Below, in pieces: positions 1-9,566 of a DNA stretch of 64,000 nt (its first letter is position 1; each line of letters opens with the position of its first letter). Made by a program: the position numbers and the translations under genes. The DNA is from Streptomyces bauhiniae (GTDB lineage: Bacteria; Actinomycetota; Actinomycetes; Streptomycetales; Streptomycetaceae): NCBI RefSeq assembly GCF_004784475.1, contig NZ_SRRT01000002.1, forward strand, positions 434,001-498,000, read 5' to 3'. Under the pieces are notes generated by a model. It saw only the letters and a list, made by a program, of their open reading frames with translations, searched no databases and was not told the DNA's origin.

Positions 1-210
1 ATCATCGGCGCACGCCGGCTCACCCAGCTCGAGGACAATCTCAAGGCCCTCGACCTCCGGCTGACCCCGGAGCAGGTCGCCGCGCTCGACGCCCTCTCCA
101 CGCCGACGCTCAACTTCCCCGCCAACGTCAACGCGGGCGCGCCCAACCTCATGCACGCCGGCGCCACCGTGAACGGCGAGCCGACGACACCGATCGACTT
201 CGCCCAGTAG
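1..210 (+). CDS. Aldo/keto reductase, C-terminal fragment cut by window edge
   Basis: The frame is open from base 1 to a TAG at 208-210 and gives 69 residues beginning IIGARRLTQLEDNLKALDLRLTP. This is the last part of the aldo/keto reductase TIM barrel, where the 'GAR...QL.DNL.A.D..L..EQ' helix contacts the NADP(H) phosphate. The catalytic tetrad lies upstream of the window, so substrate and activity cannot be judged. A strong hairpin follows the stop. Confidence 0.85.
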   Translation: MIGARRLTQLEDNLKALDLRLTPEQVAALDALSTPTLNFPANVNAGAPNLMHAGATVNGEPTTPIDFAQ

Positions 211-224
211 CCGAACAGTCGGCG

Positions 225-262
225 CCACCGCCGCCCGGTCCGCCGGGGCCGGGCGGCGGTGG
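225..262. terminator. Bidirectional terminator hairpin
   Basis: A perfect 14-bp stem (225-238 with 249-262, arm CCACCGCCGCCCGG) with a 10-base loop sits between two convergent genes: the aldo/keto reductase ending at 210 and the phosphatase ending at 264. There is no U-run, as is common in high-GC actinobacteria. Confidence 0.7.
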
Positions 263-263
263 T

Positions 264-2666
264 TCACACGAGGCCCGCGAAATCCACATCGCGGGGTATC
301 AGCGGTTGTTCCGCCCAGATGGTCTTGCCGCTGCGGCCGTAGCGGCTGCCCCACCGGGTCGAGAGCTGGGCGACGAGGAAGAGGCCGCGCCCGCCCTCGT
401 CGCTCCAGAGCGCCCGGCGCAACCGCGGCTGGGTGTTGCTGGGGTCGGTGACCTCGCAGACGAGCACGTCGTTCCGGGCCAGTCGCAGTCCCACCGGTCC
501 GCCGGCGTAGCGTACGGCGTTGGTGACCAGCTCGCTGACGATCAGTTCGGTGGTGAAGGCGAGCTCCTCCAGCCCCCATTCGGCCAGCTTCTCCCTGGCG
601 GCGTGCCGGGCGTCGGACACCACGGACCCGTCCGCGTCGAACTCCCAGTCGCCGATGTCCTCCGCCGGGACGGCGTGGGTGCGGGCCAGCAGCAGGGCGA
701 TGTCGTCGCGGCGCGGGGCATCGCCGAGTTCGGCGAGGAACCGGCGGCTGACGTCCGCCAGATCGCTGCCGGCGACGCACATGGTGGCGAGCCGGTCCGT
801 GAGCCACCGCAGGCCCGCGTCGAGGTCTCCGTCGTACCGGTCGAGGAGCCCGTCGGTGTAGAGGGCGAGGACGCTGCCGGGTTCCAGGTCGGCGGTCAAG
901 GTCTCGAAGGGCAGGCCACCCACCCCGAGCGGCGGTCCGGGCGCGAATCGGAGTACCCGGGTGGTGCCGTCCGTGCGGACCTCGACAGGCGGCGGATGCC
1001 CGGCGCCGGCCACGACGCAGGTGCGGGCGACGGGGTCGTAGACGGCGTACAGGCAGGTGGCGCCGACCGAGTTGTCCTCTTCCATCTCCTGTCCGAGCCG
1101 TTGCACCAGGTCGTCGAGGTGGGTGAGGAGTTCGGACGGGTCGAGTTCCAGGTCGGCGAGGGTTCGGACGGCCGAGCGTAGGCCGCTCATCACAGCGGTG
1201 GCGTTGAGGCCGTGACCGACCACGTCCCCGGCCACCAGGGCGACTCGGAAGGAGGGCAGCGGGATGACGTCGTACCAGTCGCCGCTGATGTCGGCGTCTC
1301 CGCCCGCGGGCAGGTAGAGGCCGGCCGTCTCGGCCGCGGGACCCTGGGTGGTGGCGGGCGGGAGCAGCCGGCGCTGGAGGGCGACTGCCACCCGCCGCTC
1401 GCGCGCGTAGCGGCGGGCGTTGTCCACGCTCAGCGCGGCCCGCGAGGCGATCTCCGCCAGCAGTTCGGCGTCCTCGGGCTGGAAGGGCTCGCGGTGGCCG
1501 GTGCGCCAGACGGTGACCGACCCGAGGAGCAGTCCGCGCGCGAACAGCGGCGCCCACATGCCGGAGTGGCCGTGCTCGGGCACGAACCGGTCCAGCAGCG
1601 TGGGCTCCCCGAGGACGTTCGCCACGGTCTCACGGTCGAGTGCGACGGGCCGGCCGCGCTGGACCGAGCCGAGTTCGGGCGTGTACGGCAGCGGCGGGAT
1701 GGGCTCACCCGGCCGGTAGAGAGCACCGGATTCCGCATCGCACTCGGGCACGACGGTGACCCGGCGCTGATGCAGGTCTCCCCCGCCGGCGGACCTCGGT
1801 GGTTCCTCCGTGCCGAGCACGGCTTCGGAGACGTCGGCCCATCCGACGTCGCCGAGGGCGGGCACGAGCACGTCCATGAGGTCCCGCAGGGTGCGCGTGA
1901 CATCGAGGGAACTGCCGATACGGTCGGAGGCCGCGTGCAGCACCTTCTGGCGCCGGCGGGCCCGCTGCTGTTCCGGGGTGTCGGCGTAGAGGGCGACGAC
2001 GCCCTCCGGGGTGCCGTCCGGGTCGTCCACCCGGAACGCGCACAGCGAGAGGTGCGTGTATCCGTCCGACTCTTGGGGCGACCTCATATGGAGGGGCCTG
2101 CCGATCAGCGGCTCGCCGCTCTCCAGCACTCGGCGCAGGTCCGCCTCCACGGCCTTGGCGTCCTCCAGATTCGGGACCTCGGTCAGTCGGCTGCCCCGGG
2201 GCAGAGCGGCGCCGGCGAACATGCCGGGCGTGATGTTGGTCCACACCACGGTCAGATCCACGTCGTGCAGTCCGATGCCGATGCGGTCCTGCGACAGCAT
2301 GGCGCGCAGGATGTTCGCCTCCACCCCCCACTGGCGCACCCGCGAGGTGGGGGCGATCAGCAGCAGCGACTCCCCCGCGGGTTCCATGGGCAGGGCCCGG
2401 TATCCCACGGCGACCGAGTCGCCGGAGCGATGCCGGAACAGGGCCCTGCCGTCGCCGGCCGGCACACCGTTCCCGCTCAGCTTCGGGCAGTCGCGGGCGA
2501 GCAGGTCACGCACCGGACGGCCGCAGACCTCTTCGGCCGCCCAGCCCAGCAGATCGGCGGCCGCGCCCGACCAGCGCATCACGGTGCCGCGGTCGTCGAG
2601 CACCGCCATCGCCACACCGGCGAAGGAGAACACGCGGTCCCCGGCACCGGCACTGAACCCGCCCAT
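264..2666 (-). CDS. PAS-GAF-SpoIIE (PP2C) phosphatase with HATPase domain
   Basis: An 800-residue regulatory protein of the partner-switching type. Order: one or two PAS-like domains (about 1-235), GAF (about 245-430), SpoIIE/PP2C Ser/Thr phosphatase (about 450-660) with metal-site segments SGDWYD, AGDVVGHG, YTDGL and RRDDIALLL, then a GHKL ATPase domain (about 690-790) with the N-box ELVTNAVRYA. Such proteins dephosphorylate STAS anti-anti-sigma factors and can also act as anti-sigma kinases, so one chain may hold both opposing activities. The frame is open up to 2957, but the ATG at 2666 has GGAGG six bases upstream and avoids overlap with the divergent MFS gene. No membrane segment is seen, so a soluble sensor is likely. 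Confidence 0.9.
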   Translation of the reverse strand: MGGFSAGAGDRVFSFAGVAMAVLDDRGTVMRWSGAAADLLGWAAEEVCGRPVRDLLARDCPKLSGNGVPAGDGRALFRHRSGDSVAVGYRALPMEPAGESLLLIAPTSRVRQWGVEANILRAMLSQDRIGIGLHDVDLTVVWTNITPGMFAGAALPRGSRLTEVPNLEDAKAVEADLRRVLESGEPLIGRPLHMRSPQESDGYTHLSLCAFRVDDPDGTPEGVVALYADTPEQQRARRRQKVLHAASDRIGSSLDVTRTLRDLMDVLVPALGDVGWADVSEAVLGTEEPPRSAGGGDLHQRRVTVVPECDAESGALYRPGEPIPPLPYTPELGSVQRGRPVALDRETVANVLGEPTLLDRFVPEHGHSGMWAPLFARGLLLGSVTVWRTGHREPFQPEDAELLAEIASRAALSVDNARRYARERRVAVALQRRLLPPATTQGPAAETAGLYLPAGGDADISGDWYDVIPLPSFRVALVAGDVVGHGLNATAVMSGLRSAVRTLADLELDPSELLTHLDDLVQRLGQEMEEDNSVGATCLYAVYDPVARTCVVAGAGHPPPVEVRTDGTTRVLRFAPGPPLGVGGLPFETLTADLEPGSVLALYTDGLLDRYDGDLDAGLRWLTDRLATMCVAGSDLADVSRRFLAELGDAPRRDDIALLLARTHAVPAEDIGDWEFDADGSVVSDARHAAREKLAEWGLEELAFTTELIVSELVTNAVRYAGGPVGLRLARNDVLVCEVTDPSNTQPRLRRALWSDEGGRGLFLVAQLSTRWGSRYGRSGKTIWAEQPLIPRDVDFAGLV

Positions 2667-2874
2667 CTCGTTCCTCCGGCTCGGCGCCCCCGCCTCTCCA
2701 AAGGTACGTCCGACCAGGTGGGAGTGCTTTTCGAGGCGCTCAGGGCGGCCGGACAGGTGAGCGTGATTTTTTGACGATCTCCAGCATCTAGACACATAAA
2801 ATTTAATACACAATCCTGTCTGTCGCTCAGGGTCTTCACGGCCCCCCTCCACCACAACCCTCAGGAAGGGGAAA
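2667..2874. promoter_or_regulatory. Divergent promoter region of phosphatase and MFS genes
   Basis: This 208-base spacer is unusually AT-rich at 2768-2815. On the plus strand TTGACG (2771-2776) is followed after 18 bases by CATAAA (2795-2800) and then AAATTTAATA, a plausible promoter for the transporter. No clear operator dyad was found. Confidence 0.5.
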
Positions 2875-4206
2875 ATGAGCGTCCAAGACAGCACGACGGC
2901 GACAGCCGCCACGGGAACCCCGCCGAAGCGCCGAGGCCGGGTCCTCTTCGCCGCCATCGCCGCCCAGTCGATCGAGTACTACGACTTCCTGATCTACGGG
3001 ACGGCCGCCTCACTGGTCCTCAACACCCTGTTCTTCCCCTCGGGGAACCCCCTGACCAGCACGCTCGCCTCCTTCGCCACGTTCGCGGTCGGCTTCGCGG
3101 GCCGACCCGTCGGCGCTGCGCTCTTCGGGCACATCGGGGACAAGGTCGGCCGCAAGCCCGCGCTGCTGATGGCCATGCTGTTGATGGCCGTCTCCTCGAC
3201 GCTCATCGGACTGCTGCCCACCTACGACACCATCGGTGCCGCCGCCCCGGTCGCCCTGGTCGTCCTGCGCACCGCGCAGGGCATCTCGGTGGGCGGCCAC
3301 TTCGGCGGGGCCACGCTGCTGGCGCTGGAGGGCGCACCGCCGGGACGCCGGGGCCTGTTCGGCTCGTTCCCCCAGCTCGGCATCGTCTTCGGCATGATCA
3401 CCGGAACGCTGGTGTTCCTGCTGGTCGGCAGCCTCACCACGACGGAGCAGTTCGAGTCCTGGGGATGGCGCGTCCCGTTCCTGCTGAGCGTCCTGATGTT
3501 CCCGCTCGCCCACTTCGTCCACCGCTATCTGGAGGACACCCCGGAGTTCCACCGCGCCGAGGCGCGGCTGTCGGCCGGCAAGGGCACCGCGCCGCGCTCG
3601 TCCGCCCTGCGGGTGCTGCGGCATCCGAGGCAGCTCTTGGTGGTCGCGTTCACCTTCCTGCCCGCCACCATCATGTTCTACGGCATCGTCACGGGCGTAC
3701 TGCACTACGCGACGGAGGATCTGAAGGTCTCCAAGGACAGCATGCTGACCGTGGTCATGGTCTCCATGGTGTTCTTCGCTGCGGGCACGGTCGGCTTCGC
3801 GTGGCTGTCCGACCTGGTGGGGCGGCGCCGGGTCTACGTGGCCGGTGCCGTTTTCTCCGGGGCCTGGGTGTTCGCGCTCTTTCCGCTTGTGGAGACCCGC
3901 AGCTTCCCGCTGATCCTGCTCGGCGTCTGCGTGGGGCAGTTCGCGGTGGGCGCGCTGTTCGGGCCGGGCACCGCGCTGCTCGCGGAGGCGTTCCCACCGA
4001 GCATGCGCTACTCGGGCTCCTCCCTCGGCAACCAGCTCGCCAACGTGCTCGGGGCAGGGCTCGCCCCGTTCATCATGGTCTCGCTGCTGGCGGCCACGCA
4101 CACCACGGTCTCGGTGTCGGCGTACATGGCCCTGTCCTCCGTGGTGAGCCTGATCGCCGTGGGGCTGATCAGGCCCGCGACGGAGGAACCCGCCGGGTCG
4201 GTCTGA
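2875..4206 (+). CDS. MFS transporter, metabolite:H+ symporter type
   Basis: A 443-residue 12-helix major facilitator of the metabolite:H+ symporter (ShiA/KgtP/citrate-like) group. The N-terminal YYDFLIYGTAASLVL segment and the loop 2-3 signature GHIGDKVGRKPAL are characteristic, as is the second copy at loop 8-9 (SDLVGRRRVY). These carriers import small carboxylates (shikimate, 2-oxoglutarate, citrate and others). The start has GGAAGGGG just upstream. Its position beside the CoA-ligation/oxidation genes suggests it imports the acid they consume, though it is not in their transcription unit. Confidence 0.88.
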   Translation: MSVQDSTTATAATGTPPKRRGRVLFAAIAAQSIEYYDFLIYGTAASLVLNTLFFPSGNPLTSTLASFATFAVGFAGRPVGAALFGHIGDKVGRKPALLMAMLLMAVSSTLIGLLPTYDTIGAAAPVALVVLRTAQGISVGGHFGGATLLALEGAPPGRRGLFGSFPQLGIVFGMITGTLVFLLVGSLTTTEQFESWGWRVPFLLSVLMFPLAHFVHRYLEDTPEFHRAEARLSAGKGTAPRSSALRVLRHPRQLLVVAFTFLPATIMFYGIVTGVLHYATEDLKVSKDSMLTVVMVSMVFFAAGTVGFAWLSDLVGRRRVYVAGAVFSGAWVFALFPLVETRSFPLILLGVCVGQFAVGALFGPGTALLAEAFPPSMRYSGSSLGNQLANVLGAGLAPFIMVSLLAATHTTVSVSAYMALSSVVSLIAVGLIRPATEEPAGSV

Positions 4207-4216
4207 GCGGCGCACG

Positions 4217-4258
4217 CGCCGGTGCCGGCCACGGTGTGACCGCGGTCCGGCACCGGCG
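4217..4258. terminator. Terminator hairpin between convergent genes
   Basis: A 12-bp perfect stem (CGCCGGTGCCGG, 4217-4228, with 4247-4258) and an 18-base loop separate the MFS gene from the convergent ETF operon end. Confidence 0.65.
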
Positions 4259-4292
4259 TCGGCGGCGCATGCTGCTTCGACTTCGGCGGTGG

Positions 4293-5255
4293 TCAGCCCT
4301 TGCGGGTCTTGACTTCCTCGGTGAGCTGGGGGACGACCTCGAAGAGGTCGCCGACCACGCCGTAGTCGACCAGGTCGAAGATCGGGGCCTCGGGGTCCTT
4401 GTTGACCGCGACGATCGTCTTCGAGGTCTGCATGCCCGCGCGGTGCTGGATCGCGCCGGAGATGCCGTTGGCGATGTAGAGCTGCGGCGAGACCGACTTG
4501 CCGGTCTGGCCGACCTGGTTGGTGTGCGGGTACCAGCCGGCGTCGACGGCGGCACGCGAGGCGCCGACAGCGGCACCGAGCGAGTCGGCGAGGGCCTCGA
4601 TCAGCGCGAAGTTGTCCGCGCCGTTCACGCCACGGCCGCCGGAGACCACGATCGCGGCCTCGGTCAGCTCCGGACGGCCGGTCGACTCGCGCGGGGTACG
4701 GCCGGTGACCTTGGTGCCGGTCGCCTGGTCCGAGAAGGTCACCGACAGGGCCTCGGCCGCGCCGGCGGCCGGGGCGGCCTCCACGGCGGCCGAGTTCGGC
4801 TTGACCGTGATGACCGGAACACCCTTGATAACACGGGACTTTGTGGTGAAGGACGCGGCGAACACCGACTGGGTGGCCACCGGGCCCTCGTCGCCGACTT
4901 CGATGTCGACGGCGTCGGTGATCAGACCGGAGCCGATGCGCAGCGCCAGACGCGCGGCGATCTCCTTGCCCTCGGCGGAGGATGGCACCAACACGGCGGC
5001 CGGGGACACCGCCTCCACGGCAACTTGGAGGGCGTCCACCTTCGGCACCACCAGGTAATCGGCGTACTCGGACGCGTCATGCGTCAGGACACGGGTCGCA
5101 CCGTGCTCGGCCAGGACAGTCACGGTGTCGGCAGCACCCGCGCCCAGCGCCACCGCGATCGGTTCGCCAATACGGCGGGCCAGCGTCAGCAGCTCCAGAG
5201 TGGGCTTGCGGACGGCACCGTTCACGTGGTCGACGTAGACGAGAACTTCAGCCAT
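4293..5255 (-). CDS. etfA: Electron transfer flavoprotein, alpha subunit
   Basis: A 320-residue FixB/EtfA protein. The C-terminal FAD-binding domain is clear: [14 protein letters not shown], then [11 protein letters not shown], the '[12 protein letters not shown]' flavin loop, [12 protein letters not shown] and '[27 protein letters not shown]'. With EtfB it takes electrons from acyl-CoA dehydrogenases and passes them to the quinone pool. It lies 21 bases after etfB and ends the operon CoA-transferase, acyl-CoA dehydrogenase, etfB, etfA. GAGGAG precedes the ATG. A dedicated ETF pair next to one dehydrogenase argues that this oxidation is the central step of the module. Confidence 0.95.
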   Translation of the reverse strand: MAEVLVYVDHVNGAVRKPTLELLTLARRIGEPIAVALGAGAADTVTVLAEHGATRVLTHDASEYADYLVVPKVDALQVAVEAVSPAAVLVPSSAEGKEIAARLALRIGSGLITDAVDIEVGDEGPVATQSVFAASFTTKSRVIKGVPVITVKPNSAAVEAAPAAGAAEALSVTFSDQATGTKVTGRTPRESTGRPELTEAAIVVSGGRGVNGADNFALIEALADSLGAAVGASRAAVDAGWYPHTNQVGQTGKSVSPQLYIANGISGAIQHRAGMQTSKTIVAVNKDPEAPIFDLVDYGVVGDLFEVVPQLTEEVKTRKG

Positions 5256-5276
5256 GGGAATCCAACTCCTCTGATG

Positions 5277-6065
5277 TCAGACGAACTTCTGGCCCGCGAG
5301 GTACTCGGCGAGCTGCTTGCCGCCCTCGCCCTCGTCCTTGACGATCGTGCCCGCGGTGCGCGCCGGGCGCTCGGTCGCGGTCTCGACCTTGGTCCACGCG
5401 CCCTCGAGACCGACCTCCTCCGCCTCGATGCCGAGGTCGGACAGGTCCCAGGACTCCACCGGCTTCTTCTTGGCCGCCATGATGCCCTTGAACGACGGGT
5501 AACGCGCCTCGCCCGACTGGTCCGTCACGGAGATCACGGCCGGCAGCGAAGCCTCGAGCTGCTCGGAGGCGGCGTCGCCGTCACGGCGGCCCTTGACGGT
5601 GCCGTCCTCGACCGAGACCTCGGAGAGCAGGGTCACCTGCGGCACGCCCAGACGCTCGGCGACCAGCGCCGGAACGACGCCCATGGTGCCGTCGGTGGAG
5701 GCCATGCCGGAGATCACCAGGTCGAAGCCGGCCTTCTCGATCGCCTTGGCCAGCACCAGCGAGGTACCCAGCGCGTCGGTGCCATGCAGGTCGTCGTCCT
5801 CGACGTGGATCGCCTTGTCGGCGCCCATCGAGAGGGCCTTGCGCAGCGCGTCCTTCGCGTCCTCGGGGCCGACGGTCAGCACGGTGACCTCGGCGTCGCC
5901 GTCCCCGTCGAAGTCTTCCGCGATCTGAAGAGCCTGCTCCACCGCGTACTCGTCGAGTTCGGAGAGCAGACCGTCCACGTCGTCGCGGTCGACGGTCAGG
6001 TCATCGGCGAAGTGCCGGTCGCCAGTGGCGTCGGGCACGTACTTCACAGTGACAAGGATTTTCAT
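5277..6065 (-). CDS. etfB: Electron transfer flavoprotein, beta subunit
   Basis: A 262-residue FixA/EtfB protein starting MKILVTVKYVPD, with the AMP-binding and dehydrogenase-contact regions typical of the family (DEYAVEQALQIAE, VLTVGPEDAKDALRKALSMGAD, GMASTDGTMGVVPALVAERLGVP, and YPSFKGIMAAKKKP). The ATG overlaps the stop of the upstream acyl-CoA dehydrogenase by four bases (ATGA), implying translational coupling and joint production of dehydrogenase and electron acceptor. Confidence 0.95.
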   Translation of the reverse strand: MKILVTVKYVPDATGDRHFADDLTVDRDDVDGLLSELDEYAVEQALQIAEDFDGDGDAEVTVLTVGPEDAKDALRKALSMGADKAIHVEDDDLHGTDALGTSLVLAKAIEKAGFDLVISGMASTDGTMGVVPALVAERLGVPQVTLLSEVSVEDGTVKGRRDGDAASEQLEASLPAVISVTDQSGEARYPSFKGIMAAKKKPVESWDLSDLGIEAEEVGLEGAWTKVETATERPARTAGTIVKDEGEGGKQLAEYLAGQKFV

Positions 6066-7228
6066 GCTTCGAGTCCTCCACGCTTGACCAGTTGGGCGGC
6101 GATGACGTTCTTCTGGATCTCGTTGGTGCCCTCGCCGACGATCATCAACGGGGCGTCCCGGAAGTACCGCTCCACGTCGAACTCGGTCGAGTAGCCGTAA
6201 CCGCCGTGAATGCGGACGGCGTTGAGAGCGATCTGCATGCCCGTCTCGGAGGCGAACAGCTTCGCCATGCCGGCCTCCATGTCCACCCGGCGGCCCGCCT
6301 CCGCCTCGCGGGCCGCGTACAGGGTGAGCTGGCGGGCCGCGGTCAGCTGTGTGGCCATGTCGGCCAGGTAGTGGCCGACCGCCTGGTGCTGCCAGATGGG
6401 CTTGCCGAAGGACTCACGCTCCTGGGCGTAGGCGAGGGAGTCCTCCAGGGCGGCGCGGCCGACGCCGAGCGCGCGGGCCGCGACCTGGAGCCGGCCCGTC
6501 TCCAAACCCTTCATCATCTGGCCGAAGCCCTTGCCCTCCACCCCGCCGAGCAGGGCGTCCGCGGGCGCACGGTAGTCGTCGAAGGACAACTCGCAGCTCT
6601 CCACGCCCTTGTAGCCCAGCTTGGGCAGGTCGCGGGAGACGGTGAGGCCCGGACCGTGCTCCACCAGCAGGATCGAGATGCCCTGGTGCGCGGGGCTCAC
6701 CTCGGGGTCGGTCTTGCACATCAGCGCGATCAGCCCGGCCCGCCGGGAGTTGGTGATCCAGGTCTTGGCACCGTTGACCACGTACGCGTCACCGTCCTTG
6801 CGGGCGACCGTGCGCATGGCCTGGAGGTCGGAGCCGCCGCCGGGCTCGGTCAGGGCCATGGTGGCCCGCATCTCACCGGTGGCCATGCGGGGCAGATAGC
6901 GGCGCTTCTGCTCCTCGGTGCCGAAGTGGGTGAGCAGCTTGGCGACCACGGTGTGGCTGCCCATGGCACCGGCCAGGCTCATCCAGCCGCGTGACAGCTC
7001 CTCGGTGACCAGAACGAAGCACGGCATGGAGACGGGGTTGCCGCCGTACTCCTCGGGGATGGCGAGCCCGTAGATGCCGAGCCGCTTCATCTGCTCGATC
7101 AGGGCCTCGGGGTAGGTATTGGTGTGGTCCAGCTCCTGAACGACGGGTTTCACCTCCTTGTCCACGAAGTCGGCCACGGTCTTCACGACGAACCGCTCGT
7201 CCTCGGACAGCGCGTCCAGGGTGCTCAC
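6062..7228 (-). CDS. Acyl-CoA dehydrogenase
   Basis: A 388-residue FAD acyl-CoA dehydrogenase of the usual soluble length. It shows the N-terminal helical domain, the FAD/substrate segment MALTEPGGGSDLQAMRT, the 'WITNSRRAG' loop, RESFGKPIWQHQAV, and the C-terminal 'RIHGGYGYSTEFDVERYFRDA' followed by VGEGTNEIQ, whose Glu366 is at the catalytic-base position. The frame extends upstream, but GTG at 7228 has GAGGAG at proper distance and gives the natural N terminus. It lies between the CoA-transferase gene (70-base gap) and etfB (4-base overlap). Inference: it desaturates the acyl-CoA made by the transferase, for example a short branched dicarboxylyl-CoA. Confidence 0.93.
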   Translation of the reverse strand: MSTLDALSEDERFVVKTVADFVDKEVKPVVQELDHTNTYPEALIEQMKRLGIYGLAIPEEYGGNPVSMPCFVLVTEELSRGWMSLAGAMGSHTVVAKLLTHFGTEEQKRRYLPRMATGEMRATMALTEPGGGSDLQAMRTVARKDGDAYVVNGAKTWITNSRRAGLIALMCKTDPEVSPAHQGISILLVEHGPGLTVSRDLPKLGYKGVESCELSFDDYRAPADALLGGVEGKGFGQMMKGLETGRLQVAARALGVGRAALEDSLAYAQERESFGKPIWQHQAVGHYLADMATQLTAARQLTLYAAREAEAGRRVDMEAGMAKLFASETGMQIALNAVRIHGGYGYSTEFDVERYFRDAPLMIVGEGTNEIQKNVIAAQLVKRGGLEA

Positions 7229-7298
7229 AGAGTGCTCCTCGTCCTCACGGTGTCTCCTGCTCTTCCGTTCTCGGGTTTCTCGGGTCCGCGCCGGACCG

Positions 7299-8483
7299 TC
7301 ATACGACGTCGTCGGCGCGCAGCTTGGCGATCCGGGCCGCGTCGAGGCCCAGCTCGGCCAGGACACTGTCGGTGTGTTCGCCCAGGGCGGGCACGGGGTC
7401 CATGCGGGGCTCGACACCGGCCAGGTCGGCCGGCGGGCGCAGCGCCGGCACGACCGCGCCGGGTACGCGCACGTCGAGCCATCGGCCGCGTTCGGCGAGC
7501 ACCGGGTGGTCGAGGAAGTCGGGTACGTCGTTGACCCCGGCGTTGGCGATTCCGGCGGTGTCCAGCCGCCGGGTCAGCTCGGCGAAGGGGACGTGCCCGA
7601 ACGACTCGGCGATGACCGGGTCCAGCTCGTCACGGTGCGTGACCCGGTCCGGGCCGGTGGCGAAGCGCGGATCGGTGGCCAGCTCCGGCCGGGCCAACAC
7701 CTCGGCACACAGAGCGGTCCACTCGCGCTCGTTCTGCACGGAGATCAGGACCTGCTTGCCGTCGGCGGTCGGGTAGGTGCCGTAGGGGGCGATGGTGGCG
7801 TGCCGGGTGCCGAGCCTCGGGGGCTGGGTGCCGCCGTGGCGGGTGTAGTGGGCGGGCTGGCCCATCCACTCCCCCAGCGCCTCGAACAGCGAGACTTCCA
7901 CCGCCCGCGCCACCCCCGCGGTCGCCCGGGTGTACAGCGCGGTCAGGATGCCGGAGAAGGCGAACGTCCCGGCCGCGATGTCGGCGACGGACACTCCGGT
8001 CCGCGCGGTCTCCTCCGGGGTGCCGGTCAGGGAGACCAGGCCGGTCTGGCACTGTACGAGCAGGTCGTACGCCTTGCGATCGGCCCAGGGTCCGGTGGTG
8101 CCATAACCGGAGATCGTGCACGGGATGAGGGAGGGGTGGCGCCGGGTCAGCGCGTCGTTGTCCAGGCCGAGCCGGGCGGCCGCGCCGGGTGCGAGGTTCT
8201 GCACGAACACGTCGGCTCCGCCCAGCAGTTGTTCCAGGAGGTCCCGGCCTGCCGGGGACTTCAGGTCGAGGGTGACGGACTCCTTGGACCGGTTGAGCCA
8301 GACGAAATAGCTGGACTGGCCGTGCACGGTGGTGTCGTACCGCCGGGCGAAGTCGCCGCCCTCGGGTCGCTCGATCTTGATCACCCGGGCGCCGAGGTCC
8401 GCGAGCTGGCGGGTGGCGTACGGGGCGGCCACCGCCTGCTCGACGCTCACCACGGTGACGCCGGAGAGCGGGAGTCCGGTCAT
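7299..8483 (-). CDS. CaiB/BaiF family (class III) CoA-transferase
   Basis: A 394-residue class III CoA-transferase, which moves CoA between carboxylic acids via an aspartyl anhydride/thioester. Seen: LPLSGVTVVSVEQAVAAPYATRQLADLGARVIKIERPEGGD at the N terminus, the LNRSKESVTLDLKSPAGRDLL segment, and GPWADRKAYDLLVQ, whose Asp matches the family nucleophile. The ATG at 8483 is preceded by GGAGG; the frame itself is open further. It is the first gene of the operon and lies 144 bases from a divergent LysR gene. Itaconate CoA-transferase belongs to this family; the true acid cannot be read from sequence. Confidence 0.9.
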   Translation of the reverse strand: MTGLPLSGVTVVSVEQAVAAPYATRQLADLGARVIKIERPEGGDFARRYDTTVHGQSSYFVWLNRSKESVTLDLKSPAGRDLLEQLLGGADVFVQNLAPGAAARLGLDNDALTRRHPSLIPCTISGYGTTGPWADRKAYDLLVQCQTGLVSLTGTPEETARTGVSVADIAAGTFAFSGILTALYTRATAGVARAVEVSLFEALGEWMGQPAHYTRHGGTQPPRLGTRHATIAPYGTYPTADGKQVLISVQNEREWTALCAEVLARPELATDPRFATGPDRVTHRDELDPVIAESFGHVPFAELTRRLDTAGIANAGVNDVPDFLDHPVLAERGRWLDVRVPGAVVPALRPPADLAGVEPRMDPVPALGEHTDSVLAELGLDAARIAKLRADDVV

Positions 8484-8558
8484 GCGGTGGCCTCCAGAGT
8501 CGTGTGCGGGCCGCGCCGGGGGTCCGGACGGCCGGGCTCCATCATCAATGTTCATGGC

Positions 8559-8569
8559 ACCTCAGGTGA
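8559..8569. promoter_or_regulatory. Candidate operator between CoA-transferase operon and LysR gene
   Basis: CACCTCAGGTG is an 11-base odd palindrome in the 144-base divergent spacer, nested in a TTCA-N12-TGAA inverted repeat (8551-8570). This is where a LysR protein would bind to control itself and the divergent operon. It does not show a strict T-N11-A box, so the assignment is tentative. Confidence 0.35.
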
Positions 8570-8627
8570 AATACTCTTTACTGATGGCTCCATGCCCGCT
8601 GCGGATGGAGCGGACGGAGGGAGCACC

Positions 8628-9566
8628 ATGGACGTCAGGCAGCTCAGGGCGCTCGTCACAGTGGCCGAGGCGGGCAGTGTGACGCGGGCGGCGGAACTCC
8701 TGCATCTGGTGCAGCCCGCCGTCACCCGGCAGATCCGGACCCTGGAGCAGGAGCTGGGGGTGACGCTGTTCGAGCGGACCCGGCAGGGCATGCGGCCCAC
8801 CGCGGCCGGCACGACCATGGTCGAGCGTGCCCGGCGGGCGCTGCACGAGCTGGAGCGGGCTCGCGCCGAGCTGCGGCCGACACCCGGTGTGGTTACCGGC
8901 ATCGTGGCGGTCGGCCTGCTGGACAGTACGAGCGAACTGCTGGCGGAACCCCTGGCGTCCGCGGTGGTCCGCGACCATCCGGGCATCGAACTGCGCCTGC
9001 TCACCGCGTACTCGGGTCATCTCCAGCAGTGGCTCGACGAGGGTGATCTGGATCTGACCCTGCTGTACAACCTGGCGGGCACCCCGTCGCTCGACGTGGA
9101 GCCGCTGGTGCGCGAGCGCCTGTGGGCGGTGGCGCCCGCCTCGGCCGGGCTGTCCGCCGAGCGGCCCGTGCCCTTCGACGAGGCCGTCTCCCACCCGCTG
9201 GTGGTGCCCGCGCCCGGCCATGGCCTGCGCCGGGTGATCGACGCGGCCGCCGCCCAGGCACGGGCGGAACTGTCGCTGGTCGTGCAGACCAACTCGATGC
9301 CCGTGCAGAAGCAGTTGGTGCGGGCCGGCCATGGCTGGACCATCCTGCCGGGCGTCGGCATCGCGGAGGACGTGGCGAGCGGTTCGCTGAGCGCGGCCCC
9401 GCTGTGCGCACCCGAGGTGTGGCGCTCGATCGTGCTCGCCACCTCGCGGGCCGGGCGGGTGACGCCCGCCGCCGAGGTCGTCGCCCGGGAGCTGTCCCGG
9501 CAGATCCAGTCGGCCGTACGGGAGGGCAGGTGGCCGTCGGCGGAGCTGTCCGGGCCGAGCGCCTGA
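8628..9566 (+). CDS. LysR family transcriptional regulator
   Basis: A 312-residue LTTR: N-terminal winged HTH (MDVRQLRALVTVAEAGSVTRAAELLHLVQPAVTRQIRTLEQELG) followed by a two-lobe effector domain starting at about residue 90 (GIVAVGLLDSTSELLAEPL). GGAGGGAG lies just before the ATG; the frame extends upstream but only as antisense to the transferase. It sits between the CoA-transferase operon (divergent) and the MaoC/CitE pair (same strand), so it is the likely activator of both; its inducer is probably a CoA ester or acid of the pathway. Confidence 0.92.
   Translation: MDVRQLRALVTVAEAGSVTRAAELLHLVQPAVTRQIRTLEQELGVTLFERTRQGMRPTAAGTTMVERARRALHELERARAELRPTPGVVTGIVAVGLLDSTSELLAEPLASAVVRDHPGIELRLLTAYSGHLQQWLDEGDLDLTLLYNLAGTPSLDVEPLVRERLWAVAPASAGLSAERPVPFDEAVSHPLVVPAPGHGLRRVIDAAAAQARAELSLVVQTNSMPVQKQLVRAGHGWTILPGVGIAEDVASGSLSAAPLCAPEVWRSIVLATSRAGRVTPAAEVVARELSRQIQSAVREGRWPSAELSGPSA

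Noticed and set aside
2667..2957. N-terminal extension of the phosphatase by 97 residues
   Set aside because: It would overlap the divergent MFS gene and the AT-rich promoter region; the ATG at 2666 has a clear GGAGG.
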